64,000 nt of DNA from Saccharospirillaceae bacterium (GTDB lineage: Bacteria; Pseudomonadota; Gammaproteobacteria; Pseudomonadales; Oceanobacteraceae): contig JAKVCS010000001.1 of assembly GCA_022448365.1 (NCBI GenBank), forward strand, positions 496,001 to 560,000, written 5' to 3'. The notes beneath the pieces were generated by a model that was not told the DNA's origin, ran no database searches, and saw only the letters and a list, made by a program, of their open reading frames with translations. Position numbers and translations under genes: made by a program. Of this stretch, positions 43,966 through 54,559 are shown piece by piece (positions within the stretch are counted from its first letter, which is position 1; each line of letters begins with the position of its first letter).

Positions 43966-46900
43966 TTACTGTGCAGAAAGCGCCCGTATTTCACCCACCG
44001 TCAGCGCCTTGTGATAAACCTTAACGTCATCAAATGCCTGGTTTTGCGGTAACTCACAGGTTTTGGCATCCCCTTCGCCGCTGCAGGTTAATTGTGCGTG
44101 TCCACCCACACGGAACGGCGATCCTCCACCGTAGCTGGTGTTATTCATCGCTGCGGTTATCGGGCCAGCTCCCTGAGGCAAGGTGGCCGTGGTCGTCAGC
44201 GCGATGCCGTTAACATAACCGCGTAACTCGTTATTCTCGCGATCAATCACCATAGCCAGATGATGCCAGACGCCATCAGTTAACGCATTTTCCTGAGTGA
44301 TCAGTGCATGATTGGTAATCATCAAACGATCACGGAAATTCACCTGCATCTGAACCGCACTGCCGTTACTACGGATCTCCCAGCCACCGTATTCCATATT
44401 ATTCGGCCCACTGGACGATTTACCCATCAGCAAGCGGGCACCGTCCAGGTTGTTGTATCTTATCCGCATGGTGGCGGTAAAACTTTTATGGCCCGGGTCT
44501 AATTTATGCGGCAATAGCTTGTGGCCAAGGGCGTCTTCTGCTTTTTCTGCGGATGCCATCAACTGCAAAGTCATTGCATGATTGCTGTTATCGGCCTCAC
44601 GGATATCCGTCAGCGAGCTGCCGCTGGTCAGAGCAGACAGTTCCGGTGCGTTTAAATGATTGTGATCGCCACTGCTGTCCAGCACCTGGTTATTATCGCC
44701 AATCTTTTCCATAGTCCAGTCACCGGTAATTCCCTGGCGCATTACCTGAATCTGCACCGGACCCACGGTATGCGTGGTACCGTCAGTGACGGTGTAGGTA
44801 AACTGATCAACACCAATATAATCGGTTGGTGGCGTGTAGCGCAGGATATTACCTTGCTGGCTGACTTGCCCGCCTTTAGCCGTTGTGGCCTGAAATTCCA
44901 GAATGGATAGCACCTCTCCGTTGACATCATAATCGTTGGCCAATACCGCAATATTGCCTGCTTCATTCTGATAAACCGACAGATAATCTTTAAAAGCCGC
45001 CGGTGGCATAACGTCAGTAATGGTCTTAGCAGGCTTAAATTTACTGCCCGCCTGCAGGCGACGGGTGGTTTTCCGCGCCTGCATATTCCCCAGCTGACTG
45101 CCCGGTGCCATGATCTGATTATTATTATCCGTTTGTTCGCCATGGCCCAAGCCCATGTTATGACCAATCTCATGGGTGAAGCCCCAGTTATGGGTGAAAT
45201 TAGCGACACAGCCAACCCAGTCACCGCCGCCCCAGCAATAACCGCCATTCACCGGGTCCTGGAATTCAATGGTGAAATTGGTGGCATCGGTTGCTGTTGG
45301 TCGTGGCTGAGTATTTTCTGCGGTTGAATCACCGTGTACTTCAATTAATGCACGGCCCACATCCCAGCGTAAGCCGGTTTTTTGTGCCCAAACATAATCG
45401 GTTTCATTAATATGATTTTCCATTTGTGCAATGGAATTAATGATGTTGCCACGCGCCTGATTCACAAACTGATTGTATTCATGCTTAAACGACACCCGCG
45501 CCAGATTATTATGAAAATCCGCGCCAGGCTGCGGTACAAAGTAGCGGTTATTATCGTTAGCCGGAACATCAACACTGATCTGCAACTCGTCTGTCGTTGT
45601 TTCATTATTCCCAAGGGCGTCAGCGTCAATTAAATGAGAAACATCAGCAACCTTACCCCAGGCACGACCATCACCACGCCAGGCTGAAATATGCATGTTG
45701 CCATCGGCATCAATTACCCCGGTTACCACCAGATAAGGGTCGTTTGTCACACGGCCACGATAGGTTCTTGGCTCTGGCATGGGTACTACCGCCTGATATT
45801 GTTGCTGGCGGCGATCATCAAAGGTTAATAACTGATAATTAGGGGAACGTACACTGTGTTTATAAAAACTCAGATGCTTATTTTCGCCATTAATGTCAAC
45901 GCTGATATTAATGGTTTGTGGTAGAGCTTCCCCGGCTTGTTTACCTGCCGGAATAATCTGCGTAGTAACAGGAACAACACTACTCCAGCTACTGCCCGCC
46001 GCACCACGTACTTCGACCCGGACAAAATAATCTTGTCCCGGAATAATACCCGGTAAGTTCACCTGCTGCTGACCCGCAGCTAACGTGCCGGCTGATTGTA
46101 TGTTTTGCCAACCGGAAATCTGATCACCAGCATCAACCGTTCCGTAATAAATAAATACCGGCAGTCCTGCAGCGTCGGCGGGAATATTCAGCGTTAATGC
46201 CAGCTGCTCCCCCTGTTGATCAAAACCCGATTGCACCAGTTGGTCAACCGTTGGCGTCGACGGATACAAAGCACTGAACGGCATTAAGTACTCGCCACTC
46301 ATACGCGATTTATTCGCCATTTCCGGTCCCTGCCAGGCCACCGACATATGATCGCCACCGCCTCCTTCTTTATGCAGTACTTCGATGTAATACAGCTGGC
46401 CTGCTTTCAGTTCAATGTTGGTTTTCACCCGGTTACCGTTGTACCAGGCGTCGATACCGGTGTAACCATTTACCCGTGCGATTAATTCGGCTTTGTTCGG
46501 GTCCATATCCGGCGATAGTAATAACTGACTGTTGTCGTCAGACGCAATCCAGAAATTGTAATTGCCATCACGGGGAACCTCTAAAAAGCCACGTACCCGC
46601 TGGCCGTAATAATTACCCAGCGCCGGTTTACTCGCTAATTCCATTAACAGGTTCTGGCTTTGTGGCATGGCGGTTAATGGAATATTTGCCACACTGTTTC
46701 CGGAAATACCGGTCCAGATTTGCTGATTAACCCCCTGCTGATTGAATCGTTCAGCAGCAATGACCATTACCTGTAACTGCATGGAACCGACGGCCGTTCC
46801 TTGCGTCGCCTCAACAGTCAATGTGTATTGCTGACCACTGGCGCCAGCAGCAGAACGTTGCAATGTTAACAAACCATCGCTTGATAAACTGAATAAACCA

Positions 46901-48792
46901 CCGGAGCTGTCCTCAGTCAGGTTGTAACTGATAACATCGTTGCTGCCATTAACCGCTGTTGCCTGCGCTTTAAAAACAAGACGACCGATGGCGCTGTCTG
47001 CAGCTACCGCAGCATAAAATTGCTGGCCATTAAAATCTGGGGCATCAGTACTGACCTCGGTAGTCGTCAGGTTGATCTCAGCCGCTTGCTCCGAAGTATT
47101 TCCAGCCGCATCAACACTTACTACTTTTAATGCGTAATCCGTTGCAGGATCGAGATTCGATAATAAATACTGTACCTGAGTTGTGGTCACGATTAAGGTT
47201 TCATCGTCAAAAATACGATACAGCAGATTAGATTCTGGCTGTATCCAGTTTAACTGTGCTGAAAACGGAGTAATATCAGTCACCGTAAGATTGGTCACCG
47301 CAGTGGGTGCAATATAGTCACTGATCATAATCGCGGCGACATTGCTACGGGCGGAACGGTTACCGGCAGCATCGTACGCAACCAGATAAAAGTCATAGCG
47401 AGTGCCACTGTCGAGGTTTGTCATTTCAATATTAGTTTCAGATAAATCGGCAGCATTTATTTCAGATAGCTTGAGTCCGCCGTTCCAAACCTCGTATCCG
47501 GTAACGGCTTTGTTATCGTTTGGCGCCTGCCACTCAAGAATAATTCCGGCATCTTCCGTTTGAATAACCGTCAGATCATCAACGGCTTCAGGCGCCTGAG
47601 TATCCAGAGGCTGCCGTAAAAACGGACCATCAATAATAGTCCGTTCACCACCCGGTGGTTGCCAGGCAACGGATAAATGATCAGCACCACCAACTTCAAC
47701 CATTAGTGCTTCGATGTAATATACTTCTCCCGCTTGCAGAGAAATAAATTGCGATTGCTGGCTGGTATGGCGATCCCAGTTATCCTCACCTACCCAGCCA
47801 CTGACACTGGCGATGGTTTTCGCATTGTCTGCATTGCTATCGCTGCTTAGACGCAGTTCTGAGCTATCGTCTGAAGCAATCCAAAAACGATAATCACCAC
47901 TGATCGCCGGTAATAAATAGCCCGCCATGCGCTGGCCATAATTACCACCGATATTACTGGGAGATTTAAATTGGTTTTCGAGACTGGTGGATGCCGGACT
48001 ATCGGGATAATGATCGAACGACAATAGTGAACTGACTTCAGTGGTAAAAGTCTGACCACTGTATACCTGCCGTAACAGGCCTTGCTGCTCGGCTTTCAAG
48101 GCCATTTCAATAAAACCGATATTGACTGATACCGCACTGACACTGATGCCATCACTGACTTCCAACTGCAACTGATATACTTTGCCACCCATACCGGCTG
48201 CGGCTTGCTTTAAACTCAGTTCCCCCTGGGCAGAAATAACAAACAGAGCACTATTATCTCCGGATAAACGCCAGCTTAATGACTGGTTTTCTTTATCGGT
48301 AGCAAAAAACTGATACACCAACTGATCTTTCTTCGCTTCACTGGTTAAGGTGATTGATGGCGGATAGTCGCGGATTTCAGGTGCTTCATTAGCAATGGTG
48401 GTGGCCGATACTGAGACCGATTCGGATCGCTGCCCTGATGCATTCAGTGCGATCACCTGATAGCCAAATGTCTGATTTGGCTGAAGGTTATTATCCTGAT
48501 AAGACAATAAATCGCCATTGATGGTTGCGATGACTTTGCCATCGCGCTGAATTTCAAAGTATGTGGCAGACGTCGGATATTGCCAGCGTAATAAAATGCT
48601 GTTGGCGCGGGTTTCGGCGATCTGGAGATTGGTTACAGCCAGTACCTCTGCCTCAGGATGGTTGGGTTTATTGGGTTCAGCATCAACACTGACCCCGGAA
48701 CTTCCACCACCACAACCGCTTAACACCAGCGGCGACAAAAACGTCAGTGACAATAATAGTTTCGTTAGACAATGGATCGACAACCACTTCAT
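43966..48792 (-). CDS. Giant surface lipoprotein metalloprotease with PA14, FN3 and LamG domains
   Basis: 1608 aa; GGAGAG precedes the ATG. A lipobox signal (LVLSGC) is followed by an FN3 domain (about 50-140), a cadherin-like domain (140-230), PA14 (about 235-390), two FN3 domains (400-580), another cadherin-like domain, a second PA14 (680-840), then a metzincin-type protease with FTHEIGHNMGLGHGEQ (about residue 1205; three His zinc ligands and catalytic Glu). A cadherin-like domain follows (NDYDVNGEVLSI ... VDQFTYTVTDG) and a C-terminal LamG/concanavalin fold. It likely degrades extracellular glycoprotein or matrix while attached to the cell surface. The preceding TonB receptor may import products. 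Confidence 0.88.
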   Translation of the reverse strand: MKWLSIHCLTKLLLSLTFLSPLVLSGCGGGSSGVSVDAEPNKPNHPEAEVLAVTNLQIAETRANSILLRWQYPTSATYFEIQRDGKVIATINGDLLSYQDNNLQPNQTFGYQVIALNASGQRSESVSVSATTIANEAPEIRDYPPSITLTSEAKKDQLVYQFFATDKENQSLSWRLSGDNSALFVISAQGELSLKQAAAGMGGKVYQLQLEVSDGISVSAVSVNIGFIEMALKAEQQGLLRQVYSGQTFTTEVSSLLSFDHYPDSPASTSLENQFKSPSNIGGNYGQRMAGYLLPAISGDYRFWIASDDSSELRLSSDSNADNAKTIASVSGWVGEDNWDRHTSQQSQFISLQAGEVYYIEALMVEVGGADHLSVAWQPPGGERTIIDGPFLRQPLDTQAPEAVDDLTVIQTEDAGIILEWQAPNDNKAVTGYEVWNGGLKLSEINAADLSETNIEMTNLDSGTRYDFYLVAYDAAGNRSARSNVAAIMISDYIAPTAVTNLTVTDITPFSAQLNWIQPESNLLYRIFDDETLIVTTTQVQYLLSNLDPATDYALKVVSVDAAGNTSEQAAEINLTTTEVSTDAPDFNGQQFYAAVAADSAIGRLVFKAQATAVNGSNDVISYNLTEDSSGGLFSLSSDGLLTLQRSAAGASGQQYTLTVEATQGTAVGSMQLQVMVIAAERFNQQGVNQQIWTGISGNSVANIPLTAMPQSQNLLMELASKPALGNYYGQRVRGFLEVPRDGNYNFWIASDDNSQLLLSPDMDPNKAELIARVNGYTGIDAWYNGNRVKTNIELKAGQLYYIEVLHKEGGGGDHMSVAWQGPEMANKSRMSGEYLMPFSALYPSTPTVDQLVQSGFDQQGEQLALTLNIPADAAGLPVFIYYGTVDAGDQISGWQNIQSAGTLAAGQQQVNLPGIIPGQDYFVRVEVRGAAGSSWSSVVPVTTQIIPAGKQAGEALPQTINISVDINGENKHLSFYKHSVRSPNYQLLTFDDRRQQQYQAVVPMPEPRTYRGRVTNDPYLVVTGVIDADGNMHISAWRGDGRAWGKVADVSHLIDADALGNNETTTDELQISVDVPANDNNRYFVPQPGADFHNNLARVSFKHEYNQFVNQARGNIINSIAQMENHINETDYVWAQKTGLRWDVGRALIEVHGDSTAENTQPRPTATDATNFTIEFQDPVNGGYCWGGGDWVGCVANFTHNWGFTHEIGHNMGLGHGEQTDNNNQIMAPGSQLGNMQARKTTRRLQAGSKFKPAKTITDVMPPAAFKDYLSVYQNEAGNIAVLANDYDVNGEVLSILEFQATTAKGGQVSQQGNILRYTPPTDYIGVDQFTYTVTDGTTHTVGPVQIQVMRQGITGDWTMEKIGDNNQVLDSSGDHNHLNAPELSALTSGSSLTDIREADNSNHAMTLQLMASAEKAEDALGHKLLPHKLDPGHKSFTATMRIRYNNLDGARLLMGKSSSGPNNMEYGGWEIRSNGSAVQMQVNFRDRLMITNHALITQENALTDGVWHHLAMVIDRENNELRGYVNGIALTTTATLPQGAGPITAAMNNTSYGGGSPFRVGGHAQLTCSGEGDAKTCELPQNQAFDDVKVYHKALTVGEIRALSAQ

Positions 48793-48970
48793 GATCTCTC
48801 CAGTTTTTTGTGATTATTAGCGCTCTCGTTGGCGAGGCGACATCGTCACCAAACTGTGTCCACCGAAGCGGTCGGCAAGGTAACCAGTATTGACTAGGTG
48901 TTCAATACCGGTTTAAGCCAATACCGTCAATATGCCTCTTATTTCAGGTAACATTTGGTATCTTCTGGAC

Positions 48971-49016
48971 AAAAAAGGCCGCTACCCGCTCTTTCTTATT
49001 CGAAACGGTAACGGCC
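48971..49016 (-). terminator. Intrinsic terminator after the TonB receptor
   Basis: Arms GGCCGTTACC / GGTAGCGGCC on the minus strand (one mismatch), 20-base loop, six T residues after the stem. The rest of 48793-49068 shows no gene. Confidence 0.75.
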
Positions 49017-49068
49017 CAACCGGAAAGAAGGTTAACGGTATGCAGCACCATGGCTGCTGTTAGTTCAG

Positions 49069-51687
49069 TCAGAAAAAGCTGTATTTAATCCCTGCACTCA
49101 TACGGTACCCGTAATACTCGGTTTGCAATGGACGCTTTTTACTGCCCAGGTAGTACTTCAGAGGTTCGTTGGTGATGTTGTTCATATCGATATAGAACAT
49201 CAGGTCGTCACTGTGAGTGTAAGAAGCACTCAGATCAACACTCATGTTGTCGCCATAGATTTCATCAGAAGAACGGTTGTCACCGTGCTCCAGAATATAA
49301 TCACCCTTGTGGTTAACCGCTAAACGAACGGCGTATTTGCTGTCGTCATAGAATACCGAAGCGTTGTACAAGCTGTCTGCCTGACGAGGAATACGAGTCT
49401 TGCGACCGTTTGGTAGCTCCATCACCGAACGCATACGGGTGTAGTTCGCCTGCACACCAAAGTTGTACAGAGAGTCCATAACAAAATCGAGTCGCCGGCT
49501 GAAGGCAAACTCAACCCCCCCTAACCAGGCAGCATCTCCATTTTCTTCACGAACGGTTTTCACTGTTTGGCCACGAAAGCTGGTAGTGCCTTTATCAGAG
49601 AAAATCGGGTCGCTGATGTGTTTATAAAACGCCCCTGCCGATACCAGACCCACGTCGCCGTAGTATTGCTCAAACATCACATCGAGATTCTCAGAATACG
49701 TCGGGTCCAGATCTGGGTTACCACTTTTTAAGACGTTATCGGCTTCGTTGTAACTTCCACCCGGCGTCAGTGCGCCAAAGTCCGGGCGGGCAAACGTGCG
49801 CGTGAGTGCGACACGCAAATTCTGATCTTCCGTCAGTGCATGGGTTACGTGTAAAGAAGGTAATACGGAGGTGTAATCTTTGCTTTCGCTGCGGGGCCTG
49901 GTCACACCGTTTTCCTGCAGATAACCATCCACATCCGTTTGGGTTTTTTCGATACGGATACCACCCACCACTTTGGTTTCATCATTGACTTGATACGTCG
50001 CCATGCCGTAAGCCGCGGTATGCGTTTCCTCCACATCGAAGTTACGGCTTAAGGCACCACCGTTTGCTATCGTGGCGGAGTCGCCATCAACAAATTCAAA
50101 TTTATCGCGGTTATTATTCCAGAAATCTTCCAGATCAGACATGCTGGCGACCTGACTGAAATCTTTATCGTAATTTGCATTAATATCACTTAAATAGTCA
50201 CTGCGACCAGGCTGGTTTTTTAACTTGAAATCTGACAGTACCGGCGTTGTTGTACTGTCTGACCAGGTGTAAAACTCGTCGGAGAAGCTGGCTTTACGTT
50301 CTTTCTGACGATATTTAAGACCCGTTTTTATTTGCAGGTCGTAATTCACATCGTGACTGAAATCCAGCTGTGCAACAATCTTGTCTTTTTCCCGTACATC
50401 GACTTTATACAAATTAATATCGGCCAGTTTCATTTGTGTTGGGTCCATTTTGAACCCAGAGGGTAAATGGGTAGATGGCTTACTCGCCGAACTGCTGCCA
50501 CCATCAATTATATTATTTGAACGACCTTCGCCATCGGCGTCGTATTGCAGCCCATCAAACACTACATTTTTCTGGGTAAATTTGGCAACAAAGTAGCTGT
50601 TGTCTTTACCGTTAGGTGAATCACCGTAATAAAAGTGATTGTCGTACGTGGCTAGTTTCCAGTCGAGTTTACTGTCTTGAGTAATAAAATGCTCACCGCC
50701 GAATTCGTGTGCTTTCAGTTCGGTCTTCAGGATGTCATGAATATGTTGCACTTCAACACGACCACCTGAAACTGCTCCGGACTGTGGATCGCGGCTTTGT
50801 TTATCGAAGCGGTAACGATGCTTATAATGGGTTTCATCGTCGGTTAATGAGCCATACAAGGTACGGGCATAAATGCTGTCGCCGTTATCGAAGTTATATT
50901 CAACCGCACCGTTTAAACCGCGAGTATCGCGCTTACCGGTGTAATCGCGCAGCTCCAGACGATAGATGCTGCCGTCACTGTTGCGGCGTGGCTCAAAGTT
51001 ATCCGTCGCCCAGTTACGATAATTGGTTGTCGCATTGACGATATAGCCGAACTTACCATCCTCACTGCGGTCGCCAGCCATCACATTAATGTTATAACCG
51101 GTTTTATCCGCTTTCTCGTTATAGTTGGTACCCAAGGTCACATCCAGCACCGTATCTTCCGGGGCTTTGCGGGTAATAAAATTCGCGTTACCACCAATGG
51201 CATCACCCTCCATATCTGGGGTAATGGCTTTACTCACTTCGATGCTTTCGATCATTTCAGTCGGAAAGAAATCAAATGCTGTGGCGCGCGAAGTGGTTTC
51301 TTCTTCCGCTGTCGGTATACGGTCACCGTTCACTGAAGCAGAACTCCACTGTGCCGGTAGTCCACGAACCGCAACAAAACGGCCTTCACCCTGGTCACGT
51401 TCGATCGAGACACCCGGCAGGCGCTGTACCGCCTCGGCGGCATTACGATCAGGTAACTTACCAATACCGTCAGCCGAAATAACATTCAGAATTCTATCCG
51501 AATTCCGCTGAGTATCGACGGCCTTAGCCTGTCCCTGAAAAATCACCCCGACCGCAACGACTTCTTCAATATCGCCATTGACGTCGGACGAAGTTTCATT
51601 GCTGGTCTCTGCCAGTGCTGAAAAACTGTATCCTGAAAATGCTCCGGCGATAGCCAATGACAACATGTGTTTTGCAAACTTATCCAT
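49069..51687 (-). CDS. TonB-dependent outer-membrane receptor, Xanthomonas-type
   Basis: 872 aa. A signal peptide (to about FSALA, residue 26) and a plug domain with SADGIGKLPDRNAAEAVQRLPG, VRGLPAQWSSASVNGDRIP and IESIEVSKAITPDMEGDAIGG are diagnostic of the TIGR01782-type receptors, which often import carbohydrate or glycan fragments. The beta-barrel follows (LRVALTRTFARPDF, NLDPTYSENLD) and ends with an aromatic YSFF. The ribosome site is GAGGGGGG. There is no clear TonB box. Substrate unknown. Confidence 0.9.
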   Translation of the reverse strand: MDKFAKHMLSLAIAGAFSGYSFSALAETSNETSSDVNGDIEEVVAVGVIFQGQAKAVDTQRNSDRILNVISADGIGKLPDRNAAEAVQRLPGVSIERDQGEGRFVAVRGLPAQWSSASVNGDRIPTAEEETTSRATAFDFFPTEMIESIEVSKAITPDMEGDAIGGNANFITRKAPEDTVLDVTLGTNYNEKADKTGYNINVMAGDRSEDGKFGYIVNATTNYRNWATDNFEPRRNSDGSIYRLELRDYTGKRDTRGLNGAVEYNFDNGDSIYARTLYGSLTDDETHYKHRYRFDKQSRDPQSGAVSGGRVEVQHIHDILKTELKAHEFGGEHFITQDSKLDWKLATYDNHFYYGDSPNGKDNSYFVAKFTQKNVVFDGLQYDADGEGRSNNIIDGGSSSASKPSTHLPSGFKMDPTQMKLADINLYKVDVREKDKIVAQLDFSHDVNYDLQIKTGLKYRQKERKASFSDEFYTWSDSTTTPVLSDFKLKNQPGRSDYLSDINANYDKDFSQVASMSDLEDFWNNNRDKFEFVDGDSATIANGGALSRNFDVEETHTAAYGMATYQVNDETKVVGGIRIEKTQTDVDGYLQENGVTRPRSESKDYTSVLPSLHVTHALTEDQNLRVALTRTFARPDFGALTPGGSYNEADNVLKSGNPDLDPTYSENLDVMFEQYYGDVGLVSAGAFYKHISDPIFSDKGTTSFRGQTVKTVREENGDAAWLGGVEFAFSRRLDFVMDSLYNFGVQANYTRMRSVMELPNGRKTRIPRQADSLYNASVFYDDSKYAVRLAVNHKGDYILEHGDNRSSDEIYGDNMSVDLSASYTHSDDLMFYIDMNNITNEPLKYYLGSKKRPLQTEYYGYRMSAGIKYSFF

Positions 51688-52091
51688 AAATCCCCCCTCG
51701 TATTTCCTAAAAGCTGAACGTCGTAAACGATGTTCCGTTCATTTCTGTAAAAATATTTTTGGTATAGACCAGATAAAAAGGAGATTAAGAGTAAATTATG
51801 ACGGCGATATGACCGGGGCGTACAGATAGGTGAAATTATTCTCTGCTGAAATGTGATACATCTTCCTCTGTCAACCATATCAACGACCAAATCGACTAAT
51901 ACCAAGGTCTCCCCACATCCAAAATCAACACCAAGGAATTCCGATAAGCTGTTGTTTTTATTGAATTTTAATTACTTTCAATGATGCTGATATCGAGATA
52001 CTTATCCAGCTACTACCAAGGTCTATCTTCTTTCAATTGCGTGACTGCCCTAGTTTTGGGATGTATCTGATAAAAACGAGGAGAGGGGATT
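51688..52091. promoter_or_regulatory. Divergent regulatory region with repeated TACCAAGGTCT
   Basis: No gene in these 404 bases between the TonB receptor and the symporter operon. TACCAAGGTCT occurs twice in the same direction (51900-51910 and 52014-52024), with a third partial copy (ACCAAGGA) at 51930. The second copy lies 68 bases before the symporter small subunit, a likely activator site. Acetate symporter operons in related bacteria are activated by a LuxR-type response regulator (CrbR/ErdR); a link is possible but not shown here. Confidence 0.45.
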
Positions 52092-52355
52092 ATGGCTTTT
52101 AAGTCTGAAGACGATAAGCGAGCGTACTGGCACAAAAATATCAGCCTGATGCTGAAATTGCTGCTCTTATGGGCCGTGGTTTCTTATGGCTTTGGCATCT
52201 TGTTACGGGAGGTGCTGGATGTGATTCCGCTGAATGGTGTCGGCCTCGGGTTCTGGTTTGCACAACAAGGCTCTATCTATGTGTTCCTGTTCATTGTGTT
52301 CTTCTACGCCAAAAAAATGCGTGAACTTGATCGTGAATTTGGCGTTGACGACTAA
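52092..52355 (+). CDS. DUF4212 small subunit of a sodium:solute symporter
   Basis: 87 aa with two membrane helices (MLKLLLLWAVVSYGFGILL and GSIYVFLFIVFFYAKKM). AYWHKNISLML and GFWFAQQGSI are family features of DUF4212, the partner of VC_2705-type symporters. It ends 15 bases before the large subunit. Confidence 0.93.
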   Translation: MAFKSEDDKRAYWHKNISLMLKLLLLWAVVSYGFGILLREVLDVIPLNGVGLGFWFAQQGSIYVFLFIVFFYAKKMRELDREFGVDD

Positions 52356-52370
52356 TCTGAGGAGCGAATT

Positions 52371-54146
52371 ATGGATCTGCAAACGTTAACCTATTTGATT
52401 GTTGGAGCAACCTTCGCATTGTATATGGGGATTGCGGTTTGGGCGCGTGCCGGTACGACCGGAGAGTTCTACGCCGCTGGCGGTGGTGTTCATCCGATTG
52501 CCAATGGTATGGCTACCGGTGCTGACTGGATGTCGGCGGCTTCGTTTATTGGCATGGCCGGACTGATTGCCTTTAAAGGCTATGACGCCTCTATTTTCCT
52601 AATGGGCTGGACGGGCGGTTATGTATTGCTCGCTCTGTGCCTCGCTCCTTACCTGCGTAAATTCGGTAAATTCACCGTGCCGGATTTTATTGGTGATCGT
52701 TACTACTCCCGCACCGCTCGGATTGTCGCGGTTGTGTGTTTGATCATTGCCTCGTTAACTTACGTTATTGGCCAAATGAAAGGCATCGGTGTGGCTTTCT
52801 CTCGTTTTCTCGACGTGGACTATGCCTCAGGCTTGTATGCGGGCATGGGCATCGTATTTTTCTACGCCGTCCTGGGTGGAATGAAAGGTGTGACCTACAC
52901 CCAGATCGCTCAATACTGTGTACTGATTTTTGCTTACACCGTTCCAGCGGTATTTATTTCTCTGAATCTGACGGGGAATCCATTGCCCCAACTGGGTCTG
53001 CTGAGTGATACCGCGGATGGCACGCCGTTACTGCTGAAACTTGACCAGACGCTGGTCGATTTAGGGTTCGCCGAATACACCGCGCAAAAAGGCGGCTCAT
53101 TCAACATGCTGATGTACACGCTGTCGCTGATGATGGGTACAGCAGGACTTCCACACGTCATTATCCGCTTCTTCACCGTGCCGAAGGTATCTGATGCGCG
53201 TACCTCCGCCGGCTGGGCACTGCTGTTTATTGCCATTCTCTACACCACAGCTCCCGCAGTGGGATCCATGGCACGTCTAAACCTGACCAACACCATTCAG
53301 CACGGCGAAGTGGGGACTACGGAGGGTAATCTGCTCTACGCGGAACGTCCCGACTGGTTCCGCAACTGGGAAACGACGGGACTGCTGAAATTTGAAGACA
53401 AGAACAACGATGGCCGTATCCAGTATTACGACGACAAAAACCCTGAGTTTGCTGCGAAAGCTCAAGAGTTTGGCTGGAAAGGTAACGAGATGACCAAAGT
53501 TGATCGCGACATCATGGTGCTGGCAAACCCTGAAATCGCAAATCTGCCTAACTGGGTCATCGCTCTGGTGGCTGCCGGTGGTCTGGCAGCGGCATTGTCG
53601 ACTGCCGCAGGCTTGTTGCTAGCGATTTCGTCAGCCATATCGCATGACCTGCTGAAAAGCACCTTTATGCCTCAGATCAATGAACAACAGGAATTGATGG
53701 CCGCACGTATCGCCATGGCAGGGGCCATTCTGGTTGCCGGATACCTTGGCCTGAATCCGCCGGGCTTTGCCGCCCAGGTCGTCGCACTGGCCTTCGGCCT
53801 GGCTGCATCCTCGATCTTCCCGGTCCTGATGATGGGTATCTTCAGTACCAGGGTGAATAATGCTGGCGCAGTCAGCGGTATGCTGGTTGGTCTGACCTCA
53901 ACACTGCTTTACATCTTCACCTACAAGGGCTGGTTCTTCGTATCCGGTACCAACATGCTGGCCAATACGCCGGATAACTGGTTATTAGGGATCGCACCAG
54001 AGGCATTTGGTGCCGTTGGAGCGCTGCTGAACTTTACAACGGCCTTCATCGTGTCAAGTATTACCGCTCCCGTTCCCGACAATATCCGTCATATGATCGA
54101 AGATATCCGTATACCCAAGGGCGCGGCTGCCGCTCAGAATCACTGA
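52371..54146 (+). CDS. Cation/acetate symporter, VC_2705 subfamily (ActP-like)
   Basis: 591 aa of the sodium:solute symporter family with about 13 helices. GEFYAAGGGVHPIANGMATGADWMSAASFIG near the start, the Na+-site helix LMMGTAGLPHVIIRFFTVP, and VALVAAGGLAAALSTAAGLLLAISSAISHDL are typical. A hydrophilic insert at about 310-380 (FEDKNNDGRIQYYDDKNPE) is usual in this subfamily. It probably imports acetate or another monocarboxylate with Na+ or H+. An intrinsic terminator follows. Confidence 0.92.
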   Translation: MDLQTLTYLIVGATFALYMGIAVWARAGTTGEFYAAGGGVHPIANGMATGADWMSAASFIGMAGLIAFKGYDASIFLMGWTGGYVLLALCLAPYLRKFGKFTVPDFIGDRYYSRTARIVAVVCLIIASLTYVIGQMKGIGVAFSRFLDVDYASGLYAGMGIVFFYAVLGGMKGVTYTQIAQYCVLIFAYTVPAVFISLNLTGNPLPQLGLLSDTADGTPLLLKLDQTLVDLGFAEYTAQKGGSFNMLMYTLSLMMGTAGLPHVIIRFFTVPKVSDARTSAGWALLFIAILYTTAPAVGSMARLNLTNTIQHGEVGTTEGNLLYAERPDWFRNWETTGLLKFEDKNNDGRIQYYDDKNPEFAAKAQEFGWKGNEMTKVDRDIMVLANPEIANLPNWVIALVAAGGLAAALSTAAGLLLAISSAISHDLLKSTFMPQINEQQELMAARIAMAGAILVAGYLGLNPPGFAAQVVALAFGLAASSIFPVLMMGIFSTRVNNAGAVSGMLVGLTSTLLYIFTYKGWFFVSGTNMLANTPDNWLLGIAPEAFGAVGALLNFTTAFIVSSITAPVPDNIRHMIEDIRIPKGAAAAQNH

Positions 54147-54170
54147 GCGTCTAAACAACAACCCCACAGA

Positions 54171-54197
54171 AGCCCGGTCGGAACCGGGCTTTTTTTA
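54171..54197 (+). terminator. Intrinsic terminator after the symporter operon
   Basis: Eight-base stem AGCCCGGT / ACCGGGCT, 4-base loop and seven T residues. Confidence 0.93.
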
Positions 54198-54559
54198 TGC
54201 AATTTTTCGATAACCGCTGAAAAGATGTAACAAAATCGACACTTGCCAAGCCGGAAAAAAGCCAACATAGTGAAGGAAAGCAAAGGAGATACACTTGACG
54301 GCAAACCATGGCTTTATATGGCGTCCGCACAGTATCAGCAGCGGACGTTCTGACACCAGACAACGGCAGTATCATGCTCTGTCGCACCCTCTTTCGCTGT
54401 GCTTTCAGCGGCTTTTTATCCCGACAACCTTATTTTTGCCCGTCGCTTGCTTCTCTCTGGAACCGCCCACACTGCGTCGTCACGCTTCACTACCGAATCC
54501 CTGCTTAATATCGCTCGTTCCTGATTACACACTCCCCCACTGCCATGGAGAATGACTGT
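54198..54559. other. Upstream region of phoH, no supported gene
   Basis: About 360 bases with only short overlapping frames lacking ribosome sites and family features. It presumably holds the promoter and a long leader for the PhoH gene; I see no clear hairpin or -35/-10 pair. Confidence 0.4.

Noticed and set aside
48870-48900. A single GGTAACC downstream of the TonB receptor.
   Set aside because: An isolated copy far from redox genes, not in a promoter position; treated as chance.
54295-54555. Short overlapping frames before phoH.
   Set aside because: No ribosome sites, no recognisable protein features, and they run into the phoH start.
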